From: Takifugu bimaculatus
Taxonomy: Eukaryota; Chordata; Actinopteri; Tetraodontiformes; Tetraodontidae
Length of the DNA stretch: 64,000 nt
NCBI GenBank assembly: GCA_004026145.2
Contig: CP034975.1
Location: 23,660,111 to 23,724,110 of the forward strand
Direction: 5' to 3'
Part shown: positions 11,723-25,340 of the stretch, in pieces
Position numbering within the stretch: position 1 is the first letter of the stretch
How the letters are laid out: each line of letters begins with the position of its first letter
Made by a program: the position numbers and the translations under genes
Notes under the pieces: model-generated
Databases searched by the model: none
The model's input: only the letters and a program-made list of their open reading frames with translations
Told to the model about the DNA's origin: nothing

Positions 11723-14700
11723 GAGAGCCATCCTGCTGTCTTCAATCAGGTCGGCCGTTACTGCTTAACCCTGAAACACAGTTTGTTTCCATGAATGGTC
11801 CATCATGGGAAATGTAAGCATCACCCGGGAAGAATGTGATATAGAAATTCCACAGGAGATAACTTCAGATGTCCCGATCCAACCAAGCTGGAGATGAGAA
11901 GTTCTGCTGTTCTACACATCAACCAGAAGAAGCAGATGCAATAAAAACAAACCAACTGGGAGACGCGAATCATCTTGTTCCAGCTGTAACAATGAGGGTT
12001 TCTGGAACTACAGACAAAGGGAGACTGTTACGCCTGTCCCTGAGGCTGCAGGACGTCCCCGTGCTGCTGCCTGATTCACAGACCTGTAGATATTAAAATG
12101 GCACGTCCCTCCGTGGGGGAGGCCAGTGTGGCTGAGCACGCTGCATTTAGTTTGGAACTTTTCCTAACCTGCCAGTAACCCCCCAGGCCTGCCAGGACTT
12201 CGTTCTAACCACCAAAAAAACCAAGCTGAGAACCTTTGGGCTGAACCATTTGAACAGAATTCCCTGGTGCGTCTTTGTCTCGCTGTAGAGGAAACGGTGA
12301 CTTCCTCTCCAGTGACCACACGGAAGACTAAAGCAAGAGGTGGTGGCAATGAACATTGCTCAGCAGTGATGGCTAAATGATATCCTAATCTGAAATATAT
12401 GGAAATACTGAACGCTGCTTTTACAGGACAGCATGAAAAATGTGTCAGAAGTCAGTCCACATCCATGGGAATGACACCGTGAAGGCAAACAAAAGTTGGT
12501 CCTCTGCCCCACCATGAGCAAGGCTATCAAGCTGTGCTGAGAGGAAACACGAACTTCTAAAACCATATTTTCCCCGTCAGCACCTCAGAAGTCTTACAGC
12601 GTCCCAGAGAGCTCACGGAGAAGGAGCAGCTTAACAAATGCCGGAAGAGGGATATCTGCGAGACCCCCTGACCCTCAGAGCAAATCAGACATGTCGACAG
12701 ACGGGAGCTGTGCGGGCACGCGCGTGCACGTGCGTGCGGTGTGTGCGAACGTGAGAACAGACTGACATTGTCCAGCGTCTATGTTTACAAGTGTGTGATG
12801 ACTGAGGACAGAGAAGTCATGTTTGAGTGTTGACATGCCCCCATACATCCTGCATCCAGCGTCTGGGAGAGGTGCCCAGAGACATCCTCCATCCAATGGC
12901 CTGAGAACGCCCTTCAGGCTGGCGTCGGCTTGGGCTATCAGGTGTTTTTAACACTGACGAATCCCCGAGAGCTCCACTTGTCTGGGCAGAGGTCCGGCTG
13001 CACTCACCGGCCAAGGAAGCACTTTCTCACCGCAGGGTCTTCCACTCAGCTCAACCTTTGATGGAAATGGGTTTAAATCAACCACACAACAATCTAATGT
13101 TACTTTTCCTGCAGCGCTGGCTCCACAGATTGAGGAATGGGCCCTTTTCGACACTATCTTACAGTGATTTCTGCCTTTTGACCCCTAATCCCGCAGACTT
13201 TTATGACTTCCCATAAGCCTCAGTCATTGTTGAAGTGACTCTGTCTCAGCCGCGGAAACGACTTTCGATGATAAATCACATTGCTGAACGTGTGTGAGAA
13301 ACTTATGTGGGTGTTTGCTGGTGCACGGTTGACCGCGTGCGCTGGCACTCCTATCCGCAGATAACATTGTACTGGGCATCTGGCAGACAGAGGGGATGCA
13401 GAGGCATGAAATCATCCAGCGCCGGGCCATGTGTTCCTCTGATAGAGACGCAGAGGGCGTTACCCTCCTCTCAAGTCTACCTCCAGCCCTCCCTGCAGCT
13501 CTTCCTGCCTATTACCCTGCATTTCACAGGGGTCTTAGTCACCCCTGCATGCACTCTATCGTACGACTCCTGTTAATTCCTTTCATCCTCCTTTTGTGTT
13601 GTTTCCTCCCAGTTTGTGTTCTGGTCCTGGGAATCGGGAGTGCAGAGCCTCTCCAAGCTTTGTTTCCCCACTAATAGTTTTTGAATCCCTCAGTTATTTG
13701 TAAAATGGTCCTCTCTTACTGGGACCCTGGCACTGATATGAGAAAGCCTTTGAGATTTTAAATATGAATCAGAATGTTCAGAAGTTCTTTAAACAAGTTA
13801 CCGAAAAAGAAAAATGCGAGGAAGTGATGCAGCATTTCAGCATCAGCCATTAATGAAGTGACTCCACTGATGGGGAAACTGCTTGAACAATGGATGCGGC
13901 TCATTAATTGATTCTTTTTCCCTCCTCTCGGTCCTCATCCTGGACTCGAGTCTCTCAGCCAGACTTTGACACCCTCCCTCCAGCTCTTTCTCTATTGTGT
14001 GTGTGCAGTTTCTTCTCTCCCTCCCATGGTGCCCACCACAACACCGAGAGGAAGCTGCTTTTCCACTTCCCTCTTTGGGAACAATTGACGTACGCCCCCC
14101 CCATCCCAAATCTGAGACATGAGTTACTTGGTTGTAGTGACATGACTTAAGTGACAAACACGTCACTTAAAAATAAAGAAATGGAGGTTTACTGGAAATG
14201 ATGCACAGCAGCATTTATATACTATAAATTGTGATCAAAGAATTGTGTTATGCTTATTATATAGCAAAGTTTACTACTACTAGTACTACTGACGATGATG
14301 ATGATGATATTGCTAATGTTAATAATAACAATAGAAATTCCAAAGATGATTTTGGGGGGTTTAAAATAAATGACAGTTTGAAATGCATTAGTAAGATGTG
14401 AGTGTTCAGGAAAGCATATTCTATTAAAAGCCAAAGGATCATTGGAGCAGATATTTAAGACTCTGGTCTCGTGCACTCCCAACGCATCTCTGCAGGAGTG
14501 TCTTGATTTATCAATAGTTTTAAATATGTTGTGGTTGAGTTCGGACGTGTGAATGGAGCCACTGAACTCTGATGTTGGCTTGTCTTTGTTCCTTTGAGCC
14601 ACCTTCTAGACACCTTTCAGCCTTTTATCTGTAAAGCAGCTCTAAGTAACCAGAAAGAGCTGAAGATATACTTTTAGAAGCAGAAGACTGCTAACACTGC

Positions 14701-17700
14701 TACTCATAATGATACGATACTCATCACGAAGCTAATGAGAATAATGGCATTCCACGGTCATTACAGCTTGTTTAGGTGGTTCCATTTTGTCAGGGGAACA
14801 AACAGAGGCTGGTTTATATTATTCTAACAGGACAAACCTGCACAAACGCAGGTAGAGAAACCAAACAGTCCTCCATTCCCACCATTCCTCTCTTTCATTA
14901 TCTCACCATCTGTATTTATCACTCCAACAAACCCAAATACAATTGCCGGTGAATATATTTACAAAGGAACAAACTTCAAATTTTACACCTCTGAGTGTTT
15001 TTATGCGCCAGTTCCTGTCGTAACGGCCGACTGGTAACGGGACCGGTTTCTGCCCTCGGCCTGACGTCTGTGTGAGACGTCAAGCATAGAAGGTCCAACT
15101 TCAACAAACCCGACCTCCAGAACACAATAGCAGAACCTGGTGACCTGGCCCAGAACCAGATGTGAAACAGACTGCTGAGCTTGATTAAACCCATTCTGAT
15201 TGACAGGTTGTCACTCAGTTTATTTGTGTTGTTTGATCATCAAAAACATCGAAGGAGAAATTCAACGATAGAAATAAGAACAAAACGCGGCCGCCTGTAT
15301 CTCCACCAATGGCTGCATCCAAAAACAACAGACTCCCAAAAAAAAAACAAGGGGGAAAAAAATTACAAAGAGCCTAAATGAAGGCTTTGTTGCCGCGGCA
15401 GCAGGTCACTAGAAGACAAAGAGGAATGATGGGATTCAGACATATGGATGCAAATATGTACCGCCGTGTTTGCTCAGCGTCTGCTCAGAAACAAGTGTCT
15501 CTGCTCTTTAAGCATAAGCCTTCCACCATTGAGGCCCTAGTGTTGAGCTCAATCATGGGACTCGGCGTGACCCGTATCTGTGGAGGCCATCGTTGATACC
15601 ATCTCTTTCAGCCCACCATGAATGGCTCCTTTCACCGAACGTCTGTGTGACAGATGATTCATGAGAAAAGACAAAAAAAGATCGGGAAAATACTGAGCAC
15701 AAGAGGCTTCGCTTGTGTGTAAACACCCCTCTGATATGTAGTGGACTTGGGTTGAAAACAATAAAGGTGGCAACTAGTAGTTAGTGGTGATAAGATGTTG
15801 GAAAGATGCCAACCGAACACACAGACGTCCATCACTGGTGGAACCGCTGGTACCTCTGTGAAGCTTCAGGTGGCTCCGGACTAGAACAAGAGTCAACAGT
15901 GTTGTTGACACACATATAAACAGTTTCCAAGCAGATTATTTGCAGATATCAGCACAGATGGACTCTTGTCCAATTAAAAACTAAACTAAAGGCTTCAGAA
16001 CTGACTCAAAACAGCCTGATTGTTTTTCAATTCTGACTGATTTTTCAAGGATTTTTTTAATATGCTTGTTCTCATTACGATTAAGCTCCTCAGCCATTTT
16101 CTATACATTAATGTGTATTCTCCCTGACAGCTGCATGGGGCCGAGCTCTGACATTAGATGATGAGATTTGCCCTGTCACACATCATGTCAGCTGTCCTGC
16201 TAAACTCTGCAGCCTTCTCTCAGCCATTTGCCCAGAAGACAACACGGACACAAAGTTAAATGAAAGGCGAGCGACTCCAGTCGCCTCTGTCCTGATAACA
16301 TCACGTCTCATTTTCAACAGCTCTGCAGGCTGAACGGACAGACTCACGTCTGCTGGTCATACAGGATGGCTTCACACTAAATTATGACATTTAAAGATGC
16401 AATATTGATATTTTAGTTTCTAACACATTTTAAAACAGAAATAATGATGGTTCGCTGGTTGGTAACAAACAAAGTTCTATCTCGTGAATTTCAGACACTC
16501 TCAGGGTAAATCTGGTTTTGATGGTTAAGAAATGTAACAATCTGCAAATAAAGCAGAAACAAAGGTTTTAAATAAGATATTAATAAATAAATACTGAAGA
16601 CTCAGCCTGTTGAGAGATTTGGCTGCCAGCTAACAGGAATTCCTGGTGTTCTTTCACATGAAGTAGTGCTTAATTAAATCTGGTGTCAAATATACAACAT
16701 TACTTCTTCTGTCAGGGACGTCGGCTCTGCCTTGAGTGGTTATATCGGACCCAGTAGTGATATTGTACACAAGGTTGCACTACTGATTCATTACAAGTGG
16801 ATAAGCTGCACTAAGCTAATTAATGTTTTAGCTTTAAAAATATAAAGAATACAAAAAGCAACAACAACTTCATGCAACCTGTAATCTTCAAATGCCTATT
16901 TTAAAAGGAAATACGTGTCTTAATTTGCAGCATAATGATTAAAAACTTGTGACTTTGGTGACTTCCTGTCTTTGAAAGGCCCTTTAAGCAGGAAGCACGT
17001 GGCTAGATCCATCAGATCACCATACGATATGTTTGTTAGCGTGTTAGCATTCTGATTAACGGTCAGTTGTTGCCCTGCTTCTGAGGTCTAATCTGGCCTC
17101 ACGCCTCACTGCACATGCTCAATAGAGTCCGCGCCCTCCATCATGACATCATGTCTTTGTTTGGAATCCCGGTGCCATTCACAAGCCCAGTGTAGGGCTT
17201 AGCCTGCAAGCGTCCACTATACTAACACGCAGCTCTTTAAAGGTACTCCCCCACCCAGATGCCTCCACAAAGCTGTGGACGCGGTCTCTATCGTATGATA
17301 TATACTTAGTCCAGAGGAAAATGAGTCTTTCAGCTTTTCTTCTGGGCCATCCAAACATGTGAAGATGCCAGACCTGTGGAGAAAAGTGCAGCAAGCAGAA
17401 CACAGCTGCTCAAAATGTCTTTCAAAGAACAGTTTAGTTGGTGAGCTGCTCAGGCACAGTCAGAAATTTGGCACATGTACCAAAATAAATAATTGTTCCA
17501 TCCCAAATTTGGCACTCAGATTGAGACGCAGCATTACCTGTATGTGTGCGTTACAGTGCACGTGCACTTGTTCTATTTGTGACCAGCAGCACCGTGTCTC
17601 CACTGCAAAATGATGGGTCTTAATGTGCACAATTTATTATTAATGTTGTTATTTTGCTGCACTAAAATGATCAAACCCTTTAAGAAGTGAGAGTAAGGCC

Positions 17701-18546
17701 TGACTTGCCAATAAATAAATGTTAAAGAACTTATATTGAAAGATAATTCATTCACATTTTGTTTTTTAAAAATCCCATTTTAGTTGCTTTTTAATACGTT
17801 GCAATATATCAACTAATAATAATTTATTGATGAACCTTTTTTGGATAAAACACGTCAAATAAATCGAATTTAACCTGTTTATGTGTTGGTGAGTGTGTGA
17901 AACAGCGGCAGCAGCTATGATTGGGAGCGTAGCAGGGAAACAGGAGCTGTGTGACGGCGTGATTGTAATTGGGTTGTTCCTTCCTTTTCTCTGCTACGTG
18001 GGCAGATGGCTGGAAGAGCAACTTTTAAACAGTTTAGATAACATACAAACAAAAGTGCGAGTGGAATAAACCATCTTCCGGTGCTACAGAGCTTCATATT
18101 CACATGTTGGCATGAAGCTGTCAAGAAAGAGAAGTTTTGTTTGTTTTTTGTTTGGATAATTTTATTAACTATTCCCTCCGGTTATCAGGTCCTGCTATCA
18201 CACACTCTTCTGATGTCCACTGCATTCATAGTATGTGTGTATACTCTTACTAGCTTCTTTTGATTAACAACTATTAAAAAACTAAATATTTCTAAACTAA
18301 TTTATGATTCAAATGATAAGAGTTGGAGTTAGAATTCAAAATAATGGAAATAGCCACATCCTTTGCTGTTGTGTAGACAAATACAAGAATAAAATAAAAC
18401 TATAAAAAGGCTTTAATATTATTTCAGGTTGGGTAGATTTAATATTGAGACATGAAATATGGAATAGATACGTCAGTCCAGCTCCAACAGCAATAATAAT
18501 AATGAGAATAAAAATAAATGTACGGTTACGCTTGCTTTCAAGCTCA

Positions 18547-18552
18547 GACACA

Positions 18553-18640
<88 letters not shown>
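18547..18640 (+). repeat. (CA)n microsatellite
   Basis: About 46 CA units with one TA interruption. Confidence 0.97.
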
Positions 18641-18642
<2 letters not shown>

Positions 18643-19116
18643 CAGTAGAAACACCATTCTCTCCCTCTGCTGTTTTACGCTGGTATTGTTGTCTGAAAAA
18701 TGACTTCATTCATTTCTATTTTTTTCTGTCTGTAAAAAAACAGCTAAACTTTGAGGTTATTTCTGAATTTGATCTGTTTTGAAACTAAACTCTGCTAATC
18801 ATCGAGCTAAAACCTCCACGCTGCAGGTGGGTTGAATATTTTTTCAGTGTTCATTTCACTTCCACCAGAAACGCTTGACTGTGCTGCCTGAGAGGTCCTC
18901 TCATAATGAGATATTAGAGCTCTTTTGGCAGAGAAAGATCGCCGATGTGCAGTTTCTCATCTGTTTAAACGTGTTTAGAACGATTCAGAGATCAAAGCTG
19001 CCGATGTTTTTCTTCCAGAGCTGTGAAAGTTTGACTAACCTTCATCAGAGAGACATTTTAGCCTGTTCTCTCACAGAGCAGCTCACATTCTTCACATTCA
19101 AGCTGAGTGACAGATA

Positions 19117-19118
<2 letters not shown>

Positions 19119-19148
<30 letters not shown>
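19119..19148 (+). repeat. (CA)n microsatellite
   Basis: Fifteen CA units directly bordering inverted-repeat arm 2. Confidence 0.95.
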
Positions 19149-19151
<3 letters not shown>

Positions 19152-19397
19152 CACACAGCCATGTTGTGAATGCAGTCCCGATGAACGTGCACGGTTTTGA
19201 AAGGATTGGCACGATCATGTATCTTTCATTCTATCGATCATGGAAACATTAAACATAAAACATATCAAAATTGTGGGGTTTTAGGCGATAAATAAAGAAA
19301 AATACCTGTTGCATTTAATCTACAGTTGTATTTCTGCTGCTGTGGTCTGCAGATTTCAAATGAAGCCTAAAAAAGACCCAGACTGATGTTGTTAAGA
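19152..19397 (+). repeat. Inverted repeat arm 2, upstream of gja8-like
   Basis: This is the partner of 3662-3908. It lies 1.19-1.43 kb upstream of the gja8-like start codon, in the same orientation relative to its gene as arm 1 is to gja5, and also abuts a (CA)n tract (19119-19148). Similarity stops at the CA tract on one side and at CAGACTG on the other. Confidence 0.9.
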
Positions 19398-20566
19398 GGC
19401 CAAAGATGACGATGACGAAGATTAAATGTGATTAATCTGTGCTCAGGCTAAAGGGTTGGACCGGCAGTTTCTGGATTTACTGTCATTTGTGCAGCAACAT
19501 ACATTAAATGGTGCAGTTTTTATTTTCCCTGGTAATTGACGACCTTTGTTTTGCTTGGTTAGTGAAGCCTTGGAGCGAACATTTGCTAGAGCCGAGTGCA
19601 AATGAACCTCAAATACTGTGTTCACTACTTGTTATCTGTTCTGAACCTATGGCCACCTACATATACAAATGACCACAAGGTCCGACGCTGGCTGGCTGAT
19701 TGTCCCTGACTAACCTCATGTCATGCATGGAACAGCTCCTCTTGTTGCCTTTACATACAGTTTACACATGGATGTGTGTGAGGAAGTGGTATGCGTGCCG
19801 TTAAATCTCTGTGCTGTGGACTCGCTGCCCTGGCTGTCCAGCGTCCATGTTGGTGTGGGAGCCTGAGGCCTGCTCCCATACATCGCTCCGGGTCTGTTGA
19901 TCCTATTGTCTCCTGCGTCACCACACATCGTGCGGCAAATAAAGGCCGTCTGGCTCCAAGCTTAAATATTGCAGCAAACTAAAAACCATCCATCAGAGCA
20001 GATTCATTCACATCTGCTCAGTGGGGCGACAAGGACGGGGCTTTAGGTGGGATAGAGGGCTGAAAAAAGTTCACTTTTCCCTGCCGGGTGCCAAGAGAAC
20101 AGGACAGGACTCAACTTTGCCGGAGCCGCAGCTGTGGCAAGTTGCCCATTTACTTCCATTTTCCTCATATAACATAAAAAGAGAAGAACAGTTTGGTATT
20201 TATCGATTAGTCCGAATGATTTGTTAGTTATTTAGCTGATTTCTTTTTTTAAGCTACGGGGAGAAAAATGTTTTGGTTGAAATCTAAATATCTCAAAACT
20301 CAAAACCGAGCAGACAAGAACAAGCAGATTTTAACACAATTTTTAAAAAGCATTTCTCTCGTTTTAGCGACTCTTTATGGACGTCAATGCTGCGTTTTCA
20401 GATTCGACAGGCGATCATTTTAGACTTTGGCTTGATGTGTGACAAATCTGAGTTGTTCTCTTTTACGTGTCTTACTTTTGGTGCTATCCATTCTTTCCCC
20501 CCCGACCCCGCCCCCCTGTGCGCTGCCTGTCCTCTCTGTCCCTTCCTACCCCACCCTTCATTTTGC

Positions 20567-20569
20567 AGT
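20567..20569 (+). promoter_or_regulatory. Splice acceptor before the gja8-like coding exon
   Basis: A pyrimidine-rich run ends in CATTTTGCAG, followed by 15 bp of 5' UTR and the ATG at 20584. It mirrors the layout at the gja5-like gene. Confidence 0.65.
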
Positions 20570-20583
20570 GCTACGGACCGATC

Positions 20584-21834
20584 ATGGGTGACTGGAGCTT
20601 TCTGGGTAATATTTTAGAGGAAGTTAACGAGCACTCTACGGTGATCGGCCGGGTGTGGCTCACGGTCCTCTTCATCTTCCGTATCCTCATCCTGGGCACG
20701 GCGGCGGAGTTTGTATGGGGCGATGAACAGTCAGACTATGTCTGCAACACACAGCAGCCTGGTTGCGAGAACGTGTGCTACGACGAGGCCTTCCCGATCT
20801 CCCACATCCGTCTGTGGGTGCTGCAGATCATCTTTGTGTCCACACCATCTCTGGTGTACGTGGGTCATGCTGTGCACCACGTCCACATGGAGGAGAAACG
20901 CAAGGAGAGAGAGGAGGCAGAACTCAGCCGGCAGCAGGAGCTGAGCGAGGAGCGTCTCCCTTTGGCGCCCGATCAGGGTAGTGTCCGCACCACTAAGGAG
21001 ACCAGCACAAAGGGAAGCAAGAAGTTCAGGCTGGAGGGCACCCTGCTGAGGACCTACATCTGCCACATCATCTTCAAAACACTGTTTGAAGTGGGGTTTG
21101 TGGTGGGCCAGTACTTCCTGTATGGCTTTCGCATTCTGCCACTGTACAAATGCAGCCGCTGGCCTTGCCCTAACACGGTGGACTGCTTCGTGTCTCGTCC
21201 CACTGAGAAGACTGTCTTCATCATCTTCATGCTGGCCGTGGCCTGTGTCTCTCTCTTCCTCAACTTTGTGGAGATTAGTCACTTGGGCCTGAAGAAGATT
21301 CGCTTCGTCTTTCGCAAGCCCGTGCCGGCCCCAGCCCAAGGCGAGGGCTCGGCCCCGCTTCCAGCACCAGGGAAGAGCCTGCCTTCCCTAGCTGTGCCCT
21401 CCCTGCAGAGAGTGAAAGGTTACCGGCTGCTGGAGGAGGAGAAAGCTCCCCCAACTCATCTCTACCCTCTGGCTGAGGTGGGCATGGAGGCCGGCAGAGG
21501 GACCCCACCCTTCCAGGGGCTAGAGGAGAAGTCCCAGGAGGTGCTACCCATGGAGGACATCTCTAAGGTGTATGACGAGACTCTGCCCTCCTACACCCAG
21601 ACCACTGAGACTGGGGGGGTCACATTACACGAAGAGGAAGAGGAAGCGGTAGAGGAAGAGCAGCCAGCAGAATCAGAGAAGGGAGAGGTGGTGGTGAGAG
21701 AGGAGGCAGAGGAAGTGGTGAACGTGGAGGAGGTAGCTGAAGCGGAGGCCACGGATACGATAGAAGACACCAGACCGTTGAGCCGACTGAGTAAAGCCAG
21801 CAGCAGGGCCAGGTCAGACGATCTCACAGTATGA
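20584..21834 (+). CDS. gja8: Connexin, gja8-like (Cx50 type lens gap junction protein)
   Basis: A 416-codon exon beginning MGDWSFLGNI, chosen because connexins start at this motif and a splice acceptor lies just upstream; 39 further in-frame codons before it lie in the intron/UTR. Loop-1 cysteines are C54-x6-C61-x3-C65 and loop-2 cysteines are C190-x4-C195-x5-C201. Four membrane spans fall near residues 21-41, 77-97, 157-180 and 209-231. The cytoplasmic loop contains HVHMEEKRKEREEAE. The long C-terminal tail is rich in glutamate (about residues 345-400) and ends SRARSDDLTV, as in Cx50/Cx46 tails. Cx50 forms gap junctions between lens fibre cells. The head-to-head gja5-like partner fits the vertebrate GJA5-GJA8 linkage. 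The assignment to gja8 rather than gja3 rests on the tail and this neighbour. Confidence 0.9.
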   Translation: MGDWSFLGNILEEVNEHSTVIGRVWLTVLFIFRILILGTAAEFVWGDEQSDYVCNTQQPGCENVCYDEAFPISHIRLWVLQIIFVSTPSLVYVGHAVHHVHMEEKRKEREEAELSRQQELSEERLPLAPDQGSVRTTKETSTKGSKKFRLEGTLLRTYICHIIFKTLFEVGFVVGQYFLYGFRILPLYKCSRWPCPNTVDCFVSRPTEKTVFIIFMLAVACVSLFLNFVEISHLGLKKIRFVFRKPVPAPAQGEGSAPLPAPGKSLPSLAVPSLQRVKGYRLLEEEKAPPTHLYPLAEVGMEAGRGTPPFQGLEEKSQEVLPMEDISKVYDETLPSYTQTTETGGVTLHEEEEEAVEEEQPAESEKGEVVVREEAEEVVNVEEVAEAEATDTIEDTRPLSRLSKASSRARSDDLTV

Positions 21835-21850
21835 ACCTGTGACAGAGCTC

Positions 21851-21936
21851 TCACACACACCCCCGCACACACACACACCCCCTGCACACACACACACACA
21901 CACACCCCCGCACACACACACACACACACACACACA
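21851..21936 (+). repeat. Imperfect (CA)n in the gja8-like 3' UTR
   Basis: CA runs interrupted by CCCCCG blocks, starting within 20 bp of the stop codon. Confidence 0.9.
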
Positions 21937-23822
21937 ATGTTTGAACATATGAGACACACAAACCAACCAGGAGGCAGAAAATAAAGAACAGTGAATAATA
22001 GGAGTAGATTGAAGCATTCAAAAAGATTAAAATCCGCATGTTTATAACAAAATTCACATTTAATCAAAGAGGGGATAAGTAGGATTTTTTTTTTTTACTG
22101 TGCATTCTTACATTTAAAGAAATGTGGAGAGGACACATACGGGGGAACGTTTTTACTTGATATTCCATTTTTAGCAATATTTTTTCTATTTTAATCATAT
22201 AAAATGGAGGATTAGACATTTTTACACAGGATACGAGTAGACAGGGAAAATGAAGTTGTGATAGATTTGTGTGTCTACCGATCAGTAACTTAACACCGTA
22301 GTTAGGCACCGACTTTCACCCCCATTCTGACATCAAAAATGGCAAATGTAGCATCCATTTAGAGGCGTTGGTGACAGGAAACCACATTAAAGAGGTATTT
22401 AGCTCTTTGAGAGGAGGGGGAGGAGCTGTGAAGAGCGTACCATTCGTTTTTGCACATTCAGAGGTTAAGTCTCTGTGCAAGGCCTTAAACCCTTGAAACT
22501 CCTCATCTACAAATCTTGCAAGTGAGGAGAGATGTGAATAAAATTTCAGAACACTTCTCTCCGTTTTAGTGTCTGTATTTCATGTAGCAGGGCAAGAGCT
22601 GAGTTCTGGGAAATAAAAATCAAAGAAAAATTACAAAAAGACCACAGCTTGAATGTCTTTTTCAGTGTAACTCTGCATTTTAGGTTGTTTTGTAGAATTT
22701 AAGTAGAACTATGTACTGTGATCGCAGCTGTCCGTGGTGGAGAGCAGGGCTCATTTTGCCCTCTCAGAGAATGAACTCTGGTAGCGACCTCAGGCCAAAT
22801 CCTCTCTTTTCGTGCTGTACAAACAGGCATCCGGGTGATAAAGATCACGCACCATCAGCACAATGTATTGTTAGAGGTGAGACAATAAAAGAAACCCCAC
22901 TCATCAATGAAAACAAGCATCCTTGACCTGGATATAAAAGATGTGGATACTTGATTTAATGTGACCAGCCTAGGTTACATGCACAACAACAACACTGCAC
23001 ATGACACGCTTTCATATTTGCAGATTTAAAACAGACCACGGACAACTCTACTGTGCAAAATGCCCACGACCCATCATGTATATAATGTGGAGAACAGCTC
23101 TTTTTAGTCATTTTTAATTATATTTGTGATTAGCTTTGAAATAATATCCCACACATAAGACAGCAAATTATTCTATTCATCTACAAAATAATATAAAGCA
23201 TACTAAACTTTTAAGTATTACGTTGGTTATTTTGGGAATTTCCTTTCATATTCTTTTCCTCATTTAGTCAAGCAGCTCTCACTGTACGTATGTTTCCTGT
23301 GCCTTATTTGTGAATGTAAATTATGTGAGATTGTAGCAAGTGAATTTACTGCTCTGGAGATTATGTGAAACTGAAATATTTGAGTTGTTGTTGTTTTGTT
23401 TTTTTTTCTAAATCTGAATAGCATTTCTGTACACACCGAGACTTTTGTTAGGATGGTTCACAGGCGTGAACAGACTTTGATAGTTCAGGCTTGATCTCAC
23501 AAACGCTACCTACAGAATGCTGGTTCTCATGAGCATGATGAAATAGCTCCACAGTGAACTCGGAGTGTGCAGCGCTCAAACAGAGCTTTCAAAAACCACT
23601 CAACACTTCAAAGTTTTGTAATTCACGCTGGCCCTTTTGTACATCAAAATGACTCCTAGCGTATGACTTTTTGTATTTTAAGATTGTTGCATTGGCTGCA
23701 TGTTTGTAAGACAATATGATTAATCTTTAAAGGAACGAAAAAGCAACACATTTTTACTAACTTGTAGTCTTTTTAGCTGATAGATGTGTGGCAGTATCTT
23801 CTTCTGGAATGAGAACCAACAC

Positions 23823-23828
23823 AATAAA
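23823..23828 (+). other. Candidate polyadenylation signal for gja8-like
   Basis: AATAAA followed within 30 bp by a GT-rich element, about 2 kb past the stop codon. Connexin 3' UTRs are often of this length. Confidence 0.35.
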
Positions 23829-24921
23829 AAGTCACACGTGGTCACAAAGTGTTGTTTCAGTGATTTTGTGCAAAATACACACCCACATAAGCTACCAGAT
23901 GTACATCACTATTATGTTGTGGTGAGCTAAATCATTCCTAATAACTTCAAATGAATCTGACCCTGACCTTTGGCAGAAGATTTGTTCTCTCTTTCTACCT
24001 TTAGGATTTATATCAGCACTATCAGCAAAGGGGGGAAACATCTGAGCATCAAACCAGAGGTTTATTATATTATTAACAGAAAGAAGGCTCCACATTCAAA
24101 TGCACATGTAACATGTGTGAAGAGGCTGAAACTTGGACCAGTAGCAGTCTGACTCTTAGACTTACGGATCATGAATTTATGATTAATGAAAATGATTAAA
24201 GAAAAATACATTCATACATTTGCTCAGTCACACAGTTACAAATTAATACATGGGACAAATTTTAGGCTGCCCTTTTAACGAAGCATCACATTTGAGACTG
24301 AACTTCCCCTTTTTAGGCAAGATGGAATGCCACTATTTTTATTAGGGTTAACCGTGCACAAATTATTATGGCACAGCATCTGATGATTGAAGGCATTGAA
24401 ATATTATGATCAGTATAATATATAGATAATATATAAACTATAATTTGGTATTAAAGCCCTTTTAAGCTCTCCAATAACACACTTATAATAACATTTTGAT
24501 TGTCTTCATTTATAGAGGTCAACATGTTAAATATACATTTGTAAAAACAAAAATCATTGGTCATCATTCACGCCTAAAAAACAGAATGAAAGGTTTGTGG
24601 CATCAGTGTTTTTAAAATTCAATCCTTTATTTAAATAGGTAAAAGACTCGGTGAGATTAAAATCAGCCTGATCACGAGGACAAGTTACACCCACACATTC
24701 AACAACAATAAAACGCCAGAACATGTGATAAATCTATTTTTAATAAGACAATTAAAAAACATGTACAAAACCTAACAGAAACTTTAAAATGGACTGAAAT
24801 TCCTCCAAAGTGTTCAGTTCAGGTTGTCTCAGATACTTCTGGAACTCGTTCCAGGACCAGGACCAGCAAATCTGGTTTGTGTTAGCTCTCGGAACCGACA
24901 AGTGTAGATATAATGAGTGGA

Positions 24922-24982
24922 GTCTCTACACATGTAGCACCACAAATAGGTGGGAACCACCCCAAGAAGAAGTTTGTTCTCG
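24922..24982 (+). repeat. Direct repeat copy 1 flanking a (TCTA)n tract
   Basis: About 65 bp (GTCTCTACACATGTAGCACC onward) recurs at 25341-25409 with a few changes. The two copies bracket the (TCTA)n array. Confidence 0.85.
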
Positions 24983-25123
24983 GCTTTGGAGGATCCAAGT
25001 AATGAAAAGCATCATTTCACATCATGTTGCAACAAACAGGAAAGAATAAAAAGACAATAATCAGTTATGGGAATAAAGTGCAGCTCAGCAATAATTTTAG
25101 GAATACATAGGAATACATTGTTG

Positions 25124-25293
<170 letters not shown>

Positions 25294-25340
25294 TATATTC
25301 TATAAAGAAAAACAAATATGATTTTACAACAGGAACATGA

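Larger units (their letters stand above)
3023..20567. other. Long intergenic region between the divergent connexin genes
   Basis: About 17.5 kb in which no protein family could be recognised on either strand. Open frames are short and many simply traverse microsatellites. It presumably holds the 5' non-coding exons and regulatory elements of both connexins, but none could be placed. Simple repeats and one inverted repeat pair are listed separately. Confidence 0.6.
21937..25123. other. gja8-like 3' UTR and flank, no other gene recognised
   Basis: AT-rich sequence. Candidate AATAAA signals lie at 22537-22542, 22610-22615 and 23823-23828. The last is followed by a GT-rich stretch (GTGGTCACAAAGTGTTG) and is the best-looking end of the transcript. 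Short open frames here show no known domain. Confidence 0.45.

Noticed and set aside
20731..21339. 202-codon minus-strand frame opposite gja8, and similar frames opposite gja5
   Set aside because: Shadow frames of GC-rich connexin coding sequence with no domain of their own.
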